Assembly: GCF_020829645.1 (NCBI RefSeq)
Contig: NZ_JAIVFS010000019.1
Coordinates: forward strand, 28,598-92,597
Source of the DNA: Nostoc mirabile CHAB5784
GTDB taxonomy: Bacteria > Cyanobacteriota > Cyanobacteriia > Cyanobacteriales > Nostocaceae
Reading direction: 5' to 3'
Length of the DNA stretch: 64,000 nt
Shown in pieces: positions 17,895 to 27,409 of this stretch. Position 1 is the stretch's first letter. Every line of letters begins with the position of its first letter. The notes beneath the pieces were generated by a model that saw only the letters and a list, made by a program, of their open reading frames with translations, ran no database searches and was not told the origin of the DNA. The translations under genes and the position numbers were made by a program.

Positions 17895-17959
17895 ATAGTT
17901 ATTTTTCATAAAAATTCAAGTAAATTTAGCTTGATTAAAAACATCTAGTTTACACCCAC

Positions 17960-19177
17960 TCAACTAAAAAACTTCTCCACGCATCTCACAAATATTTCCA
18001 CACCCATTCCCAACGCCGTTTCGTCAAAATCAAACCGGGGATGATGATGGGGATACGCCAAGTCTTTCTCTGGATTCGCAGAACCTAAAAAGAAATAGCA
18101 ACCAGGAACCTCTTGCAAGAAAAATGACATATCTTCAGCAGCCATAGTTTGGCATTCTGGCACAATACCCAACGGGGTTTCTACCACTTCTTCTGCTACA
18201 GTTCGCACCAATTCCGCCATCTTCATATCATTAATTACTGGTGGATAAAGTGACCAGTATTCTAAGTCATAACTCGCACCATGACTTTGACAAATTCCAG
18301 CAATAATCTGCTCGACACGCTGGTTGAAAAAGCCTTTCAAACTAGGATTAAAATACCTGACAGTGGCACTCATTCTCGCTGTATCAGCAATCACATTCCG
18401 CTTGGTTCCAGCATGAAGTTCGCCCACTGTCACCACTGCTGAATCAATGGGATTCACATTCCGAGCGACAATGGTTTGCAAGGCATTTACAATTTGGGCA
18501 GCAACTACAACTGAATCCACAGTTTGATGGGGTAGTGCGCCATGTCCACCTTTGCCCAAAATTGTGCAGTTAAAGCACTCCACAGCTGCCATCAACGCCC
18601 CAGCCCGTACACCCACTGTTCCCAAGGGCAAATTATTCCACAAGTGCAAACCAATAATTGCGTCAACATCAGGATTTTTCAAAACTCCAGCTTCAATCAT
18701 CGGCTTTGCGCCTCCTGGTGATTCTTCTGCTGGCTGGAAGATAATTTTCACAGTACCAGAGAAGTCTTGGCGATGCTGTTGGAGATAATAAGCTGTACCT
18801 AATGCGATCGCAGTATGTCCATCATGTCCACAAGCGTGCATCACTCCATTATGCTGCGATTTGTACGGCACTTCGTTGAGTTCTTGGATTGGCAAAGCAT
18901 CCATATCTGCCCGAATCGCTAAAACTTGAGGAGTGAGGGGTTTGTTACCTTTGATGGTGGCAACAATGCCAGTTTGGGCAATGCCAGTTTGGTGGTCAAT
19001 TCCCCATTCTTGCAGCTTTTGTGATACAAACTCAGCCGTCAGTTTTTCTTGAAAACCCAACTCTGGTTGTTGATGCAATCGCCGTCGCCACTCTACTAAT
19101 TGCGGTTGCAATGAACGGATTGAAAGTCGGATGCGAGATAGATCAACAGAAGAAGGATTGGGAAAGGTGGAAACCAT
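17960..19177 (-). CDS. M20 family amidohydrolase / metallopeptidase
   Basis: A 405-aa zinc-dependent hydrolase of the M20D type (N-acyl-L-amino-acid amidohydrolase, hippurate hydrolase or IAA-amino-acid hydrolase-like). Visible metal-site motifs: HACGHDGHTA (first His/Asp metal ligands), QPAEESPGGA (catalytic and ligand glutamates), a histidine in IGLHLWNN, and a late HHHPRFDFDE. The insertion domain contains GKGGHGALPHQTVDS, typical of the dimerisation domain. It cleaves an amide bond of an acylated or conjugated amino acid in the cytoplasm; the substrate cannot be told. Start ATG at 19177. It appears to be a single transcription unit. Confidence 0.9.
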   Translation of the reverse strand: MVSTFPNPSSVDLSRIRLSIRSLQPQLVEWRRRLHQQPELGFQEKLTAEFVSQKLQEWGIDHQTGIAQTGIVATIKGNKPLTPQVLAIRADMDALPIQELNEVPYKSQHNGVMHACGHDGHTAIALGTAYYLQQHRQDFSGTVKIIFQPAEESPGGAKPMIEAGVLKNPDVDAIIGLHLWNNLPLGTVGVRAGALMAAVECFNCTILGKGGHGALPHQTVDSVVVAAQIVNALQTIVARNVNPIDSAVVTVGELHAGTKRNVIADTARMSATVRYFNPSLKGFFNQRVEQIIAGICQSHGASYDLEYWSLYPPVINDMKMAELVRTVAEEVVETPLGIVPECQTMAAEDMSFFLQEVPGCYFFLGSANPEKDLAYPHHHPRFDFDETALGMGVEIFVRCVEKFFS

Positions 19178-19384
19178 TATAAAGACAAGCTAGTTTAAGT
19201 ACAGCTAACTTAGGCAGCTAACTTAGTTTATTGTAGGGAATGGGACATGCAACATGGGAAGAAAATTAATGCCCAATACTTCGGCTTCTCTACGAGACGC
19301 TACGCGAACGCTCAGTACAAGTTCCCAATGCCCAATTTAAAGTGCTTGTCGTTACCCACATTTTTGTAAAAGTCAAAGTGTAAC

Positions 19385-19560
19385 CCTGACTGATATCCCG
19401 CCCAGAACTGAAGTTCCGGGCTAATAGCTCAAGTCCACTCAAGTGGACTCAAATTTTTGCTTTTACAGAGTATTGCTATTTACATTACTTAAAATCTTCT
19501 ATTTAGTCCTCTTGAGAGGACTTTAGCTATTAGCCTTGGAATTTATTCCAAGGCGGGATG
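19385..19560. mobile_element. Inverted-repeat element with four hairpins
   Basis: The outer arms start ATCCCGCC / GGCGGGAT. The inner order is hairpin (AGAACTGAAGTTCC), CTAATAGCTCAA, hairpin GTCCACTCAAGTGGAC, AT-rich centre, hairpin GTCCTCTTGAGAGGAC, TTAGCTATTAG, hairpin CCTTGGAATTTATTCCAAGG. The same plan is seen at 8561-8686 with different but still complementary arms. Confidence 0.8.
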
Positions 19561-19748
19561 GCAACGAAGCAAAGATTTATCGAAAGCGGCGGGAAACTCC
19601 ATCCCGCAAGTGGCGTGGAGAGGGACAGCCGCCCCGCCGCTTGGGGCATTGGGCATTGGTAATTTCTTCCCCATGACGGCAGTTGCTCCACTTGGGGAGA
19701 CCCCTGCGTACCCGTCACTGCCTCCCCTATGCCCCATTCCCCATGCCC

Positions 19749-19786
19749 AAAAACTCCATCCCGCAAGTGGCGTGGAGTTTTTTATA
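19749..19786. terminator. Bidirectional hairpin terminator after bioD
   Basis: AAAAACTCCA and TGGAGTTTTTT flank a short interior (TCCCGCAAGTGGCG). The element can form a stem with a T-run on either strand. It lies just past the bioD stop on the minus strand. Confidence 0.6.
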
Positions 19787-19808
19787 AAGATGTTGGTAAT
19801 AACAAGAT

Positions 19809-20489
19809 TTAAAGTGTCAGTGTTTCCCAATCTAAATCTGATGCTACTTGAGCAAGTTTATCTAAATCAGTCAGGTTATCTAAATAGGGTAAGCAGCCTA
19901 AAACTGGTGTGTTAGTGAGTGATTGAATCAATTGCTGTGGTGTCCAGTCGGCTATTTCTGCATCGGTTCGAGGTTGTACGCAGTTTAAAACAATGCCTTT
20001 AAGATTGATGCGCGATTGTCTAGCTAATGCTACGTTCGCCACTGCTTGAGCGATCGCACCCAATCTCACTGGCACTATTAATACTGTTGGTAAACGCCAT
20101 TCTCCCGCTAAATCGGCTACGGTTAATTCCTCGGTTACTGGCGAACCTAATCCACCCAAGGCTTCTACAAGCACAAAATCACGTTGCGATCGCAGTTTAG
20201 ACAAAGCTTGCCAAACTACTGCTAAATCTACTTGGCGATTTTCTCGCGCTGCTGCTATGGGAGGGGCCAAAGGTGCTTGAAAGTACAAAGGTGTAATTTC
20301 TTCTGCGGATTGTTCTAGTGCAAATAGCTTTTGATACCACTCGCGATCGCCAATCCCTGATTGAATCGGTTTCATGATTCCCCAGCTACGCTGCGGGTAA
20401 TATTTTTGCCAATAGGCTGCTAGGGCTGTTGTTAAAACAGTTTTACCCGCTTCGGTATCAGTTCCAGTAATCAGTAGTGTGTTTAACAT
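19809..20489 (-). CDS. bioD: Dethiobiotin synthase
   Basis: BioD uses ATP and CO2 to close the ureido ring of dethiobiotin from 7,8-diaminopelargonate, the penultimate step of biotin synthesis. The protein is 226 aa, normal length. It begins [20 protein letters not shown], containing the P-loop [16 protein letters not shown] (substrate site) and [11 protein letters not shown] (family signature) follow. Its ATG overlaps the stop of the upstream Ser/Thr kinase by one base (TAATG), so translation is probably coupled. No other bio gene is nearby. A terminator-like hairpin follows. Confidence 0.93.
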   Translation of the reverse strand: MLNTLLITGTDTEAGKTVLTTALAAYWQKYYPQRSWGIMKPIQSGIGDREWYQKLFALEQSAEEITPLYFQAPLAPPIAAARENRQVDLAVVWQALSKLRSQRDFVLVEALGGLGSPVTEELTVADLAGEWRLPTVLIVPVRLGAIAQAVANVALARQSRINLKGIVLNCVQPRTDAEIADWTPQQLIQSLTNTPVLGCLPYLDNLTDLDKLAQVASDLDWETLTL

Positions 20490-22249
20490 TAATTTCTTTG
20501 GCCAGAAAATGGTTGTGTTCCATCAGCTGGCGGAAAACTTGGCGTTTCACCAGTGGTCGGAATTGGGGTAGGTGTCTCTGTTGGAATTGGGAAGGGTGTC
20601 TCTGTTGGAATTGGAGTGGGTGTCTCTGTTGGAATTGGGAAGGGTGTCTCTGTTGGAATTGGGAAGGGTGTCTCTGTTGGAATTGGGAAGGGTGTTTCTG
20701 TTGGAATTGGAGTGGGTGTCTCTGTTGGAATTGGAGTGGGTGTCTCTGTAAATGTTGGTTTTGTTGGTGTTTCTAATGCAACATTGAGGTTGTAACTGCT
20801 TTCGGCAACTCCTGGAACCAGTGTTAACTCAATAGTATATCTACCAGTAACCAGCAATGTGCCTTTATATGATGTTACTTGTTGGACATCCTGATCAATT
20901 GGTTGTTGATTGGGACTGAAGACTGTTAGCAAAACGCTGCTTCCTGGGTCAATAAACGTAGTTAAATTGTCACCTTCCTGCCCAAAAAAAGTATACCGGA
21001 TGATTTGATTTGTTTTGAGAGTATCTGCAACCGTGGTTGGGTTAGATGCTTTAAGATTGAGCCGCCTACTAGATATAATAGGTTCCTCAGTGGTGGGTGT
21101 GGATGTGAATGTAGTACCACCAGAAATAACTGGTGAAGGGAAATTTTGTGGAAGCGTCTCATTTGCTGTTTTCGACTGACTGCGGATGGAACTTACCAGC
21201 GCCCAAGAACCGAATCCGGCTATGATCACTACAGCGATGCCAATTGCTGCGATCGCTAATGGATTATCCAAGAGTGAACTAGGGGAACTTGGTGGAATCA
21301 CAGGAGCGGGTTGTTTCTTGGGCGAAGCTGCTGGTGGTACTGAGTCAGGACGGCGACCAACAGCGATTGTTTGCAAGTTAGACGCATTCAAGGGAGGAAG
21401 ATTGACTTGCTGCTCTAAAGATTGTAGTGCTTGAGATACACTAGCAGCACTTTGATAGCGATCGCTCGGTATATGATTCAACATTCGATTCAACACTACA
21501 GCAAATCGAGGATTAACTGTTGCCCACCGTTGCCAATTCCAAGTTACTTGGTTTTCGTCAAATAGATCCCTTGGTTCTTTACCAGTCAGCAAAACAATTG
21601 CACTCACTGCTAATGCATACAAGTCACTGCTAGGATAAGCTCCCCCTGTTTGCATTTGTTCACTAGGAGAGTAGCCTAATTTTCCCACAGTGGTTTCTGG
21701 CATTGCACTCTCTGGCGATCGTAAACGAGTTGCCAGTTCCTTTACCACCCCAAAGTCAATTAACACAGGTTTAGCGTCACTATCTCGCAAAATAATATTT
21801 TCTGGCGAGATATCTCGGTGAATAATCCCTCGACTGTGAATATGCTCTAAAACAGGCAACAACAACTTTATCAACTTCAATACTTCAGACTCTGTGAAAG
21901 TTTGACCTACAGCTTGACGTTCAGCCAGCAGAGCTTGGTACGTTTGACCTGCAACGTAGTCCTCCACCAAAAATAAACGTTGGTCTTGCTCAAATCTTTC
22001 CCGGAATTTAGGGACTTGTGGGTGTTCAATTTGATATAAAATGGCAGCTTCTCGGTGAAAAAGCTCTTGTGCTTTCTCCCAAGCCAAAGCCTCCGTTGCT
22101 GTTGAAATCAATTCCTTGATCGCGCAAAGTTCGTTAAAGCGCCTCTGGTCTTCTGCCAGATAGGTTCTACCAAATCCTCCTTGTCCAAGAATTTGAATTA
22201 TGCGATAACGGTTTTGCAAGACAGTGCCAACTGTAATGGGTGGTTGCAT
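20489..22249 (-). CDS. Membrane Ser/Thr protein kinase with Pro/Thr repeat linker
   Basis: A 586-aa Hanks-type kinase. Kinase domain about 15-280: Gly loop GQGGFG (22-27), Lys45, HRD at 144-146, DFG at 165-167. The catalytic loop reads HRDISPEN, with Ser where most Ser/Thr kinases have Lys; this variant may be normal for a cyanobacterial subgroup. A single TM segment (about 330-352) places the C-terminal part outside the cytoplasm: a beta-rich region (about 395-490) resembling pre-peptidase C-terminal domains, then an eightfold octapeptide repeat ([16 protein letters not shown]) encoded by a 24-bp tandem repeat (about 20560-20748). The sensed ligand is unknown. The stop codon overlaps the bioD start. 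Confidence 0.9.
   Translation of the reverse strand: MQPPITVGTVLQNRYRIIQILGQGGFGRTYLAEDQRRFNELCAIKELISTATEALAWEKAQELFHREAAILYQIEHPQVPKFRERFEQDQRLFLVEDYVAGQTYQALLAERQAVGQTFTESEVLKLIKLLLPVLEHIHSRGIIHRDISPENIILRDSDAKPVLIDFGVVKELATRLRSPESAMPETTVGKLGYSPSEQMQTGGAYPSSDLYALAVSAIVLLTGKEPRDLFDENQVTWNWQRWATVNPRFAVVLNRMLNHIPSDRYQSAASVSQALQSLEQQVNLPPLNASNLQTIAVGRRPDSVPPAASPKKQPAPVIPPSSPSSLLDNPLAIAAIGIAVVIIAGFGSWALVSSIRSQSKTANETLPQNFPSPVISGGTTFTSTPTTEEPIISSRRLNLKASNPTTVADTLKTNQIIRYTFFGQEGDNLTTFIDPGSSVLLTVFSPNQQPIDQDVQQVTSYKGTLLVTGRYTIELTLVPGVAESSYNLNVALETPTKPTFTETPTPIPTETPTPIPTETPFPIPTETPFPIPTETPFPIPTETPTPIPTETPFPIPTETPTPIPTTGETPSFPPADGTQPFSGQRN
20560..20748. repeat. 24-bp coding tandem repeat in the kinase gene
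   Basis: The unit GTGTCTCTGTTGGAATTGGG plus 4 bp recurs about eight times, in two versions (…GGGAAGG and …GGAGTGG) coding PFPIP and PTPIP on the minus strand. Copy number is likely to vary between strains. Confidence 0.85.
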
Positions 22250-22417
22250 GATCGATTAATTGAGTGTAGTAGCAACTGAGGAGATCACCCACAAAGATTA
22301 AGTCCTAGAGGCGACAGACAGTTACCTGCGGCAATATTTTACTATACTCAACGGGTAGTCCCCCACTAGAGCAAGCCTGTTTCGCACTGCATAACTTCAA
22401 AATGTCCAATCTCCAAT

Positions 22418-23983
22418 TCAATTTTTCTTCCTGGGAAAACGATAGATTTTGAAATATGCAAAATTAACTTGAGAATCCAGGTTATACAAATCGCTCATCT
22501 CTTTTTGAATCAATCCTTTAGGAAATAGATGTTCACGATTAACTACGAGCAAAACTATGTCCGCACTATTTGTTAATTTTTCAATCTTTTCTGCAAAATT
22601 TTCATCAGTAATGCCCTTTCTTAACTGATTACCCAAATTTTGCCCATCCACAGTTAGAGTGTCACCATAGTATTTAAATAATCTGGGATTACCAAATAAA
22701 ACTACAGATTTTGTAGAAGGTGATTGATTTTTTATAAGGTACTGAACGGTAGAACGGTAGTCATCTTTTTGATAGTCATCATTAAAGTAGTAGTTACAAA
22801 GAGAATAAATATTCAGAACTATCAGAGATATAACAGCAATTTGAGCCAAATGAGACACTCCGTAACGCTTTGGAGTAATACCAGGTCTTTGCCTCAAAGT
22901 TGATGGGATAAGCATAGCAAGTGGGAACCAAAGAAAATAAGAGTGACGCGGTACCCAATTAAATTTGGTAACTATAGCTAAGAGCAATCCTAGTAAAAAT
23001 GCCATGACAACAACAGAAGCAAAGAAGTAATCAGGATGCTGCTCTCTGTTATTTTTTTTGTGTCTCAATAAAACTTTTATGAAAGCCAGAAAAATTACAC
23101 TACCGACAATCACCAATAAAAGTATGTGAGGCCAGTAACGAAGCACAACCTGTACTTTATCATCGCCTCGCAACTGCTCCATTGAAGGCCCATAGGTTGT
23201 CCCCACTAAAATTCCATGTAGCACAAAAATAATATTTTGAATTATGGGGAATCCCAAGCGAGAAACTGTAATGCTTTCCGGATCAGTAGCTCCAGGTAAA
23301 GTCAGGTAATATAAAACTGACGGTAAAGATAAAAACGCAGCAGGAAGCCACCATTGCAGCCATTGGTTTAATTTTCTATAGATGGCAAGATGAGAAAGAC
23401 ATAGAGCTATAGTGGAAAAGCAGAAGTTAATATTAGTAAAAATTCCTATGGCAGTAAAAATACTGAATAGCCATATTGAAATACCTTGATTATCTTTATT
23501 TTTAACTAATGCCGTGCTGAAGAAATATAGTTGAAGTGAAGCTATAAACATTGCTAAGGCATAAATTCTTGCTTCTTGGCTGTAGTATACACAGAAAGAA
23601 CTGAATGTCAGGATTAGCAAAGACCAGAAAGCATGCTTTTTTCCATATACTCGCAAAGCAGTAAAGAATATAATGATAGTTGAGCCAATTCCTAAAACAA
23701 CAGAGAGTGAGCGAAGGGCAAATTCACTTTCACCAAATATCTGACGCCACAAAAATAGAACTATAAAGTATAGTGGTTGAAATCTATCACTATTTCCTAC
23801 GGAGCTTACTTTCGCAATGCTCTCTTGAAGTGTCGAGGCATCAGAAAGAGTTAAGGTCAAACCCTCATCATACCAAAGACTCTGTTTCGCCAACACAAAA
23901 AAACGTAGGAAAACACCTAAAATAATCACTATTAAAACAGATAGATAATATCTTGACCATCTCTGGTTTAAAATTTTAATCAT
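22418..23983 (-). CDS. GT39/GT83-type polyprenyl-phosphate-sugar glycosyltransferase (GT-C fold)
   Basis: A 521-aa membrane protein with about ten hydrophobic segments. After TM1, the first periplasmic loop contains SLWYDEGLTLTLS, matching the Asp-Glu motif of the GT-C fold in ArnT/PMT-like enzymes, which use a lipid-phosphate-linked sugar as donor on the outer face of the membrane. The C-terminal ~130 residues form a soluble domain. Acceptor and donor are not determined by the sequence. It is last in a minus-strand series with a polyprenyl-phosphate phosphoribosyltransferase, a HAD phosphatase and an SMR-type protein, which suggests a pentose donor (inference). Confidence 0.8.
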   Translation of the reverse strand: MIKILNQRWSRYYLSVLIVIILGVFLRFFVLAKQSLWYDEGLTLTLSDASTLQESIAKVSSVGNSDRFQPLYFIVLFLWRQIFGESEFALRSLSVVLGIGSTIIIFFTALRVYGKKHAFWSLLILTFSSFCVYYSQEARIYALAMFIASLQLYFFSTALVKNKDNQGISIWLFSIFTAIGIFTNINFCFSTIALCLSHLAIYRKLNQWLQWWLPAAFLSLPSVLYYLTLPGATDPESITVSRLGFPIIQNIIFVLHGILVGTTYGPSMEQLRGDDKVQVVLRYWPHILLLVIVGSVIFLAFIKVLLRHKKNNREQHPDYFFASVVVMAFLLGLLLAIVTKFNWVPRHSYFLWFPLAMLIPSTLRQRPGITPKRYGVSHLAQIAVISLIVLNIYSLCNYYFNDDYQKDDYRSTVQYLIKNQSPSTKSVVLFGNPRLFKYYGDTLTVDGQNLGNQLRKGITDENFAEKIEKLTNSADIVLLVVNREHLFPKGLIQKEMSDLYNLDSQVNFAYFKIYRFPRKKN

Positions 23984-24605
23984 AATTTTATTTCCTTTTT
24001 ATGACACTACAGTAATCAGTACTGCACATCTTATTTAAATCCAACTTTCGGCACAAGGAATCAAGTAATTGCTTCAAATCAATGTGATGAGTTAAGTGTA
24101 GTTTATTAGTATTCTTACGATAAAGGGTTTTACGTTTTGGCTCTTTTACTTAAATCAATACCTTTGGCAAAATCGGCAAAATCAACCATACATAAGCGTT
24201 TCACTTAAAAGGTAGTTTGTCATCTCAAACCCTCATACTGTGGTCAATACGTTAAAAAAACCTTGTGGGAAACCTTAAAGGAATTTTTAGAACTTATTGT
24301 TTTGCCAAGTCTCAGAGAAAAGGGAGCTAATATTTCAAGCACCATCAACTCACCCTCGTCAATTAACGAAGGTATTGTTAAATAACTTACTATTATTAAA
24401 ACACTAGTACAACACGGTGGAAATAAATATACCATTTCAAATGGGGCAAAGGCCCGAAATACAATTATGCGTGAATGCGTGACACTTCGACTCCTTTCGA
24501 CTGCGCTACTTCGGCTACGGTTCCATGTCCGCAAGTCGAGATGCTCAGTACAAGTCAAGGCAAGTCGCTCAGTGTTAACTTTTGACTTTTGACTTGCACT
24601 ACTAG
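23984..24605. other. Intergenic region with a 120-bp duplicated sequence
   Basis: Mostly AT-rich with no gene. Positions 24469-24588 are a 120-bp repeat found again at 50897-51016. A minus-strand frame across it (24244-24609) is repeat-derived and rejected. If the four-gene series upstream is one operon, this repeat has entered it between the SMR gene and the glycosyltransferase. Confidence 0.7.
24469..24588. repeat. 120-bp dispersed repeat, copy 1
   Basis: It runs from GCGTGAATGCGTGACACTTC to GTGTTAACTTTTGACTT and matches 50897-51016 with no difference that I can see. Perfect identity over 26 kb suggests recent spread or gene conversion. Confidence 0.9.
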
Positions 24606-24941
24606 TCAATGCTTACCTAAAGCAATTGCCCCGATCCCACTCAACATCAAACCAGCTCCTAACCATTGCAAAACTAAGATTTTTTCTCGCAAAATTACAG
24701 CGCCAGTGATCATTGTGAATATAATTGTTAAGCCTATTACTACTGGATAGGCAACAGATAAATTCAGCTTTCCTAAAACCAAAACGTAAAAAATCGTACT
24801 CAGACCATAAGTACAAATTCCTCCTAGTAAATAGATATTTAACGGATTTTGTCCTGCTCCTAGTTTCAAGAGATTTTGAGCAAGTGTATTTAACCCTACT
24901 GTGATTAGAACTAGTAAACTAAAAACTATCTGATTATTCAT
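24606..24941 (-). CDS. Small multidrug resistance (SMR)/ArnE-type four-helix membrane protein
   Basis: A 111-aa protein with four predicted TM helices, the size of EmrE/SMR and ArnE/ArnF proteins. TM1 (VGLNTLAQNLLKLG) aligns with the EmrE TM1 …TTLMK region, but the essential proton-coupling Glu of EmrE (eight residues before the Lys) is Asn here. This argues against a proton/drug antiporter and fits a lipid-linked-sugar flippase subunit such as ArnE/F. TM4 ends LMLSGIGAIALGKH. It lies 52 bp after the HAD phosphatase gene, in the same direction. Confidence 0.7.
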   Translation of the reverse strand: MNNQIVFSLLVLITVGLNTLAQNLLKLGAGQNPLNIYLLGGICTYGLSTIFYVLVLGKLNLSVAYPVVIGLTIIFTMITGAVILREKILVLQWLGAGLMLSGIGAIALGKH

Positions 24942-24993
24942 GGTAAAAATTTAGTCACTTTACAAGGTAATATTTTTTCAGAAAAAGAGCAAT

Positions 24994-25584
24994 TTATAAG
25001 AAGCTTTCATAGCCAGCAGCTCCGTCAAAATCCCAAAGTTCTCCTCCAGATGGATAAGGTATCTGCACCCATTTACCAGCAAGTTTTTCCCACCATCGGG
25101 GTGGGTGCGGTAGGCTGGCAACTTGCATGTAACCACATCCACAAAGCAGTGATCCTACAAAATCAGTATGTAAACTATCACCAATGACGAGTACATGTTT
25201 TGCTGGTAACCGCATATAAGCTATTGCATGTCGAAATGCAGGGCGAAAGGGTTTTTTCGCTGGACTGAGCGCTGGAATATCAAGACGATGAGACCAATAT
25301 TTGACGCGATAGCGACGTTTCCCATTTGAGAGGATAAAAAATTGCAATCCGGCTAACTTTGCTTGTTGAATCCAATCTTCTGCACAAGGAGATAGGTAGC
25401 GATCATCTTCAGAAATAATAGTGTTATCTAAATCAAGAATTATTCCTTTAACACCACAAATCTTGATTTCGTCAATTTTTATTTGAGCGAGTGTATGGAC
25501 GTGTCGTGGAAGCCTACGGCGTTTCTCTTGAAAACGCAATTTGCGCCACTTCATCAAAAAAGCTTTGACATTTTTCATCCACAA
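24994..25584 (-). CDS. YqeG/GEP4-type HAD subfamily IIIA phosphatase
   Basis: A 196-aa HAD hydrolase. Motif I is LDLDNTI (nucleophile and acid/base Asp), motif II is ILSNG, motif III uses the lysine in SPAKKPFRPAF, and motif IV is GDSLHTD. The YqeG family is related to GEP4 phosphatidylglycerophosphate phosphatases, so one possible role is phosphatidylglycerol synthesis. Its position 30 bp after a PRPP:polyprenyl-phosphate phosphoribosyltransferase raises a second possibility, removal of the 5-phosphate from polyprenyl-phosphoryl-ribose phosphate. The sequence alone does not decide between them. Confidence 0.8.
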   Translation of the reverse strand: MWMKNVKAFLMKWRKLRFQEKRRRLPRHVHTLAQIKIDEIKICGVKGIILDLDNTIISEDDRYLSPCAEDWIQQAKLAGLQFFILSNGKRRYRVKYWSHRLDIPALSPAKKPFRPAFRHAIAYMRLPAKHVLVIGDSLHTDFVGSLLCGCGYMQVASLPHPPRWWEKLAGKWVQIPYPSGGELWDFDGAAGYESFL

Positions 25585-25614
25585 ATTCCCTTGCCAAAAA
25601 TTCTGCTATTAACT

Positions 25615-26601
25615 TTATTCGATCAGCCCTTGCTGTTTGAGCAAAAGAATCATAAAGCAAGTTATCACCCAACCAATAACAGTTAATAGGATGGGTAAAT
25701 CTTTCAATAAAACTTCTTCTGGCCTTTCACTGCGTCCACCTTGCTCGATCGCGTCGTCACTGTAACTGGCAATCATCTCAGGATCACTCAGCAGTTGATA
25801 GCGAAAAATTCCATAGAAAACAAACGGCAAAGTGAGTAGCATCCAAGAGGTGCGTGCTCCATGCAAGTAAGGGCCTGCACTCCAAAGAGTATAGGTGACA
25901 ACCGTACAAGTAGTGACGACATTTTCCATGCGAGCCAGTAAGGGCAAGGAATAGTATTTGAGGACAGAACGAGGCTTGTTGCCTTTAATTTGTGCTAATC
26001 GTAGTTCTGCTTTGCGCTTTTCAATACCCAAGAATAGCGCCAGCATTGCAGTGCAAATTAAAAACCAACTAGATAAAACAATGCCAGTAGCAGCAGCACC
26101 TGCATAGGCTCGGAGGACAAATCCGGTGGCGATCGCCCCAACATCTAAAATCACCATCCGTTTGAGTCGCAGATTATAGGCGATCTGCAACAGGGCGTAT
26201 GCAGTTATGGCTGCACCCAACTGGGGCGATCGCAACCACCCAAAAATCACAGCACTACCCAACAGCACCAATGCCATACCACTAGCAACACGGATGCTAA
26301 CTAATCCAGCGGCAATTGGCCGCTTGCGTTTGACAGGATGCTGACGGTCAGATTCAATATCTGCGATGTCATTGATTAAGTAGAAGCCACTTGATGCACA
26401 GCAAAATAATACAAATGCCAATAGGCTACCTAGCAAAGATTGCAGATTGATGCTAAATGCAAACAAGGGTGCTGCAAACACCACCAGGTTTTTTGTCCAT
26501 TGTCGCGGTCGCATAGCAGCTAAATAATACGGCGACTTCTTGGAACTACTTACTATGGCAGTTAAAGATTTTTCTACTACTGAAGTAGGTCGAGAGTCCA
26601 T
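25615..26601 (-). CDS. UbiA-family decaprenyl-phosphate phosphoribosyltransferase (DPPR synthase-like)
   Basis: A 328-aa membrane prenyltransferase-fold protein with 8-9 TM helices. It has MRPRQWTKNLVVFAAPLFA near the N-terminus and the metal-binding motif NDIADIESDRQHPVKRKRPI. These are hallmarks of the branch that transfers phosphoribose from PRPP to polyprenyl phosphate, as in mycobacterial Rv3806c, rather than of quinone or chlorophyll prenyltransferases. The second Asp-rich motif region lies in the C-terminal half (SDPEMIASYSDDA). It is divergent from prs, which makes the PRPP substrate, and heads a minus-strand series with a phosphatase, an SMR-type protein and a GT-C transferase. Confidence 0.85.
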   Translation of the reverse strand: MDSRPTSVVEKSLTAIVSSSKKSPYYLAAMRPRQWTKNLVVFAAPLFAFSINLQSLLGSLLAFVLFCCASSGFYLINDIADIESDRQHPVKRKRPIAAGLVSIRVASGMALVLLGSAVIFGWLRSPQLGAAITAYALLQIAYNLRLKRMVILDVGAIATGFVLRAYAGAAATGIVLSSWFLICTAMLALFLGIEKRKAELRLAQIKGNKPRSVLKYYSLPLLARMENVVTTCTVVTYTLWSAGPYLHGARTSWMLLTLPFVFYGIFRYQLLSDPEMIASYSDDAIEQGGRSERPEEVLLKDLPILLTVIGWVITCFMILLLKQQGLIE

Positions 26602-27409
26602 AAGTATGCTTCCCGCTTTTATGTGTCAGTAGAGGGGCTTTCAAATAAAAAAATACCCAAAAATTCACGAAAAAGCTCTCTCCTCCTCATTCCTCTGTGT
26701 GGCGCCAGTTGCTTCAAGTCGGGGAACTTGCCCAACGCACTGGCTTCTCTGTGTCTCTGTGGTTCGTTTATTTGGGTAATTTATTTCTTGGAAGTCCCAG
26801 AATGGAATTAAACTAAACAACTTTTCTAGATTTAAATTAAAATTTACTTAAGTAATAATATTTACAAATTTTTACTTAATACTTTAGATGATATTACCCT
26901 TTCTGAGTAATGTTTTGGTATCATGAAGAAGGTTTTTAATCAATCTTTATTTAAAATTTATTAAATTTTTATCTAAAACCTTGCCTAATTGTGTATGTTA
27001 CTAGCTTCTTATAGGATATGTAATTATCGCTTTTTGTCAATACGTAAATTTTAGAATAATAAATTACAATTTCAATACTTAGTTACGGGTGCTATACTGT
27101 ATGAGAACAAAGTTGAATATCACTTAAGTTGTAAATGCTTTACTGTCAGCTATAAATAAGGTAGTTAGAAAAACCTATTACACTAATGTTTACCTCAACC
27201 CAAAAAATTTGAACTTATAGACCTAGTGGACGGGCTTGATGTCAGTTAAGCTATCAATAGCTTGTTTGCTAAGAGGGCTAAACAATAAGCGAATGATAAT
27301 TTTATGGGAAAATGTTTAAATTTTGTATGGAAGCTTTAACAAAACTCACAGATGTTTTTTTAGGCAATTTCTCGGTTAAATCTATTAAATCTCCAATGAT
27401 AATATTGCT
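26602..27409. other. Divergent promoter region between the UbiA-type gene and prs
   Basis: About 808 bp, AT-rich. At about 26640-26800 there is a composite repeat: a CTCTGTGTCTCTGTGGTTC-type dispersed repeat is interrupted by a GGCGCCAGTTGCTTC…CAACGCACTGG insert, with loosely inverted AATAAA…TACCCA / TGGGTAATTTATT ends. The remainder (26820-27409) is very AT-rich and probably holds promoters for both directions; no confident -10/-35 pair was chosen. Confidence 0.55.

Larger units (their letters stand above)
17288..17959. other. Intergenic region with nifJ relic, repeats and a terminator
   Basis: Besides the nifJ relic it contains an inverted repeat around GGGTTGCGCTTTGCTTAACCC (17444-17464), a GCCCGCCGTAGGCATCGCAT repeat (about 17537-17556), a solo MITE end ATATCATGTCCG (17615-17626) followed by a rearranged copy of the GC-rich interior (17738-17810), and a terminator at 17870-17894. 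No intact gene is present. Confidence 0.7.
19178..19808. other. Intergenic region with covarying-hairpin element
   Basis: Holds a GAGACGCTACGCGAACGCT-type repeat (about 19293-19311), the hairpin element at 19385-19560, and two direct copies of AACTCCATCCCGCAAGTGGC (19595-19614 and 19752-19771) flanking about 130 bp of GC-rich simple sequence. The last copy forms part of a bidirectional terminator. Confidence 0.7.

Noticed and set aside
20553..20795. Plus-strand VGIG-repeat frames opposite the kinase tail
   Set aside because: Mirror of the 24-bp coding repeat of the kinase gene on the other strand.
24244..24609. 121-codon minus-strand frame
   Set aside because: Its N-terminal third is the 120-bp repeat; the same peptide recurs at 50882-51127, as expected for a repeat rather than a gene.
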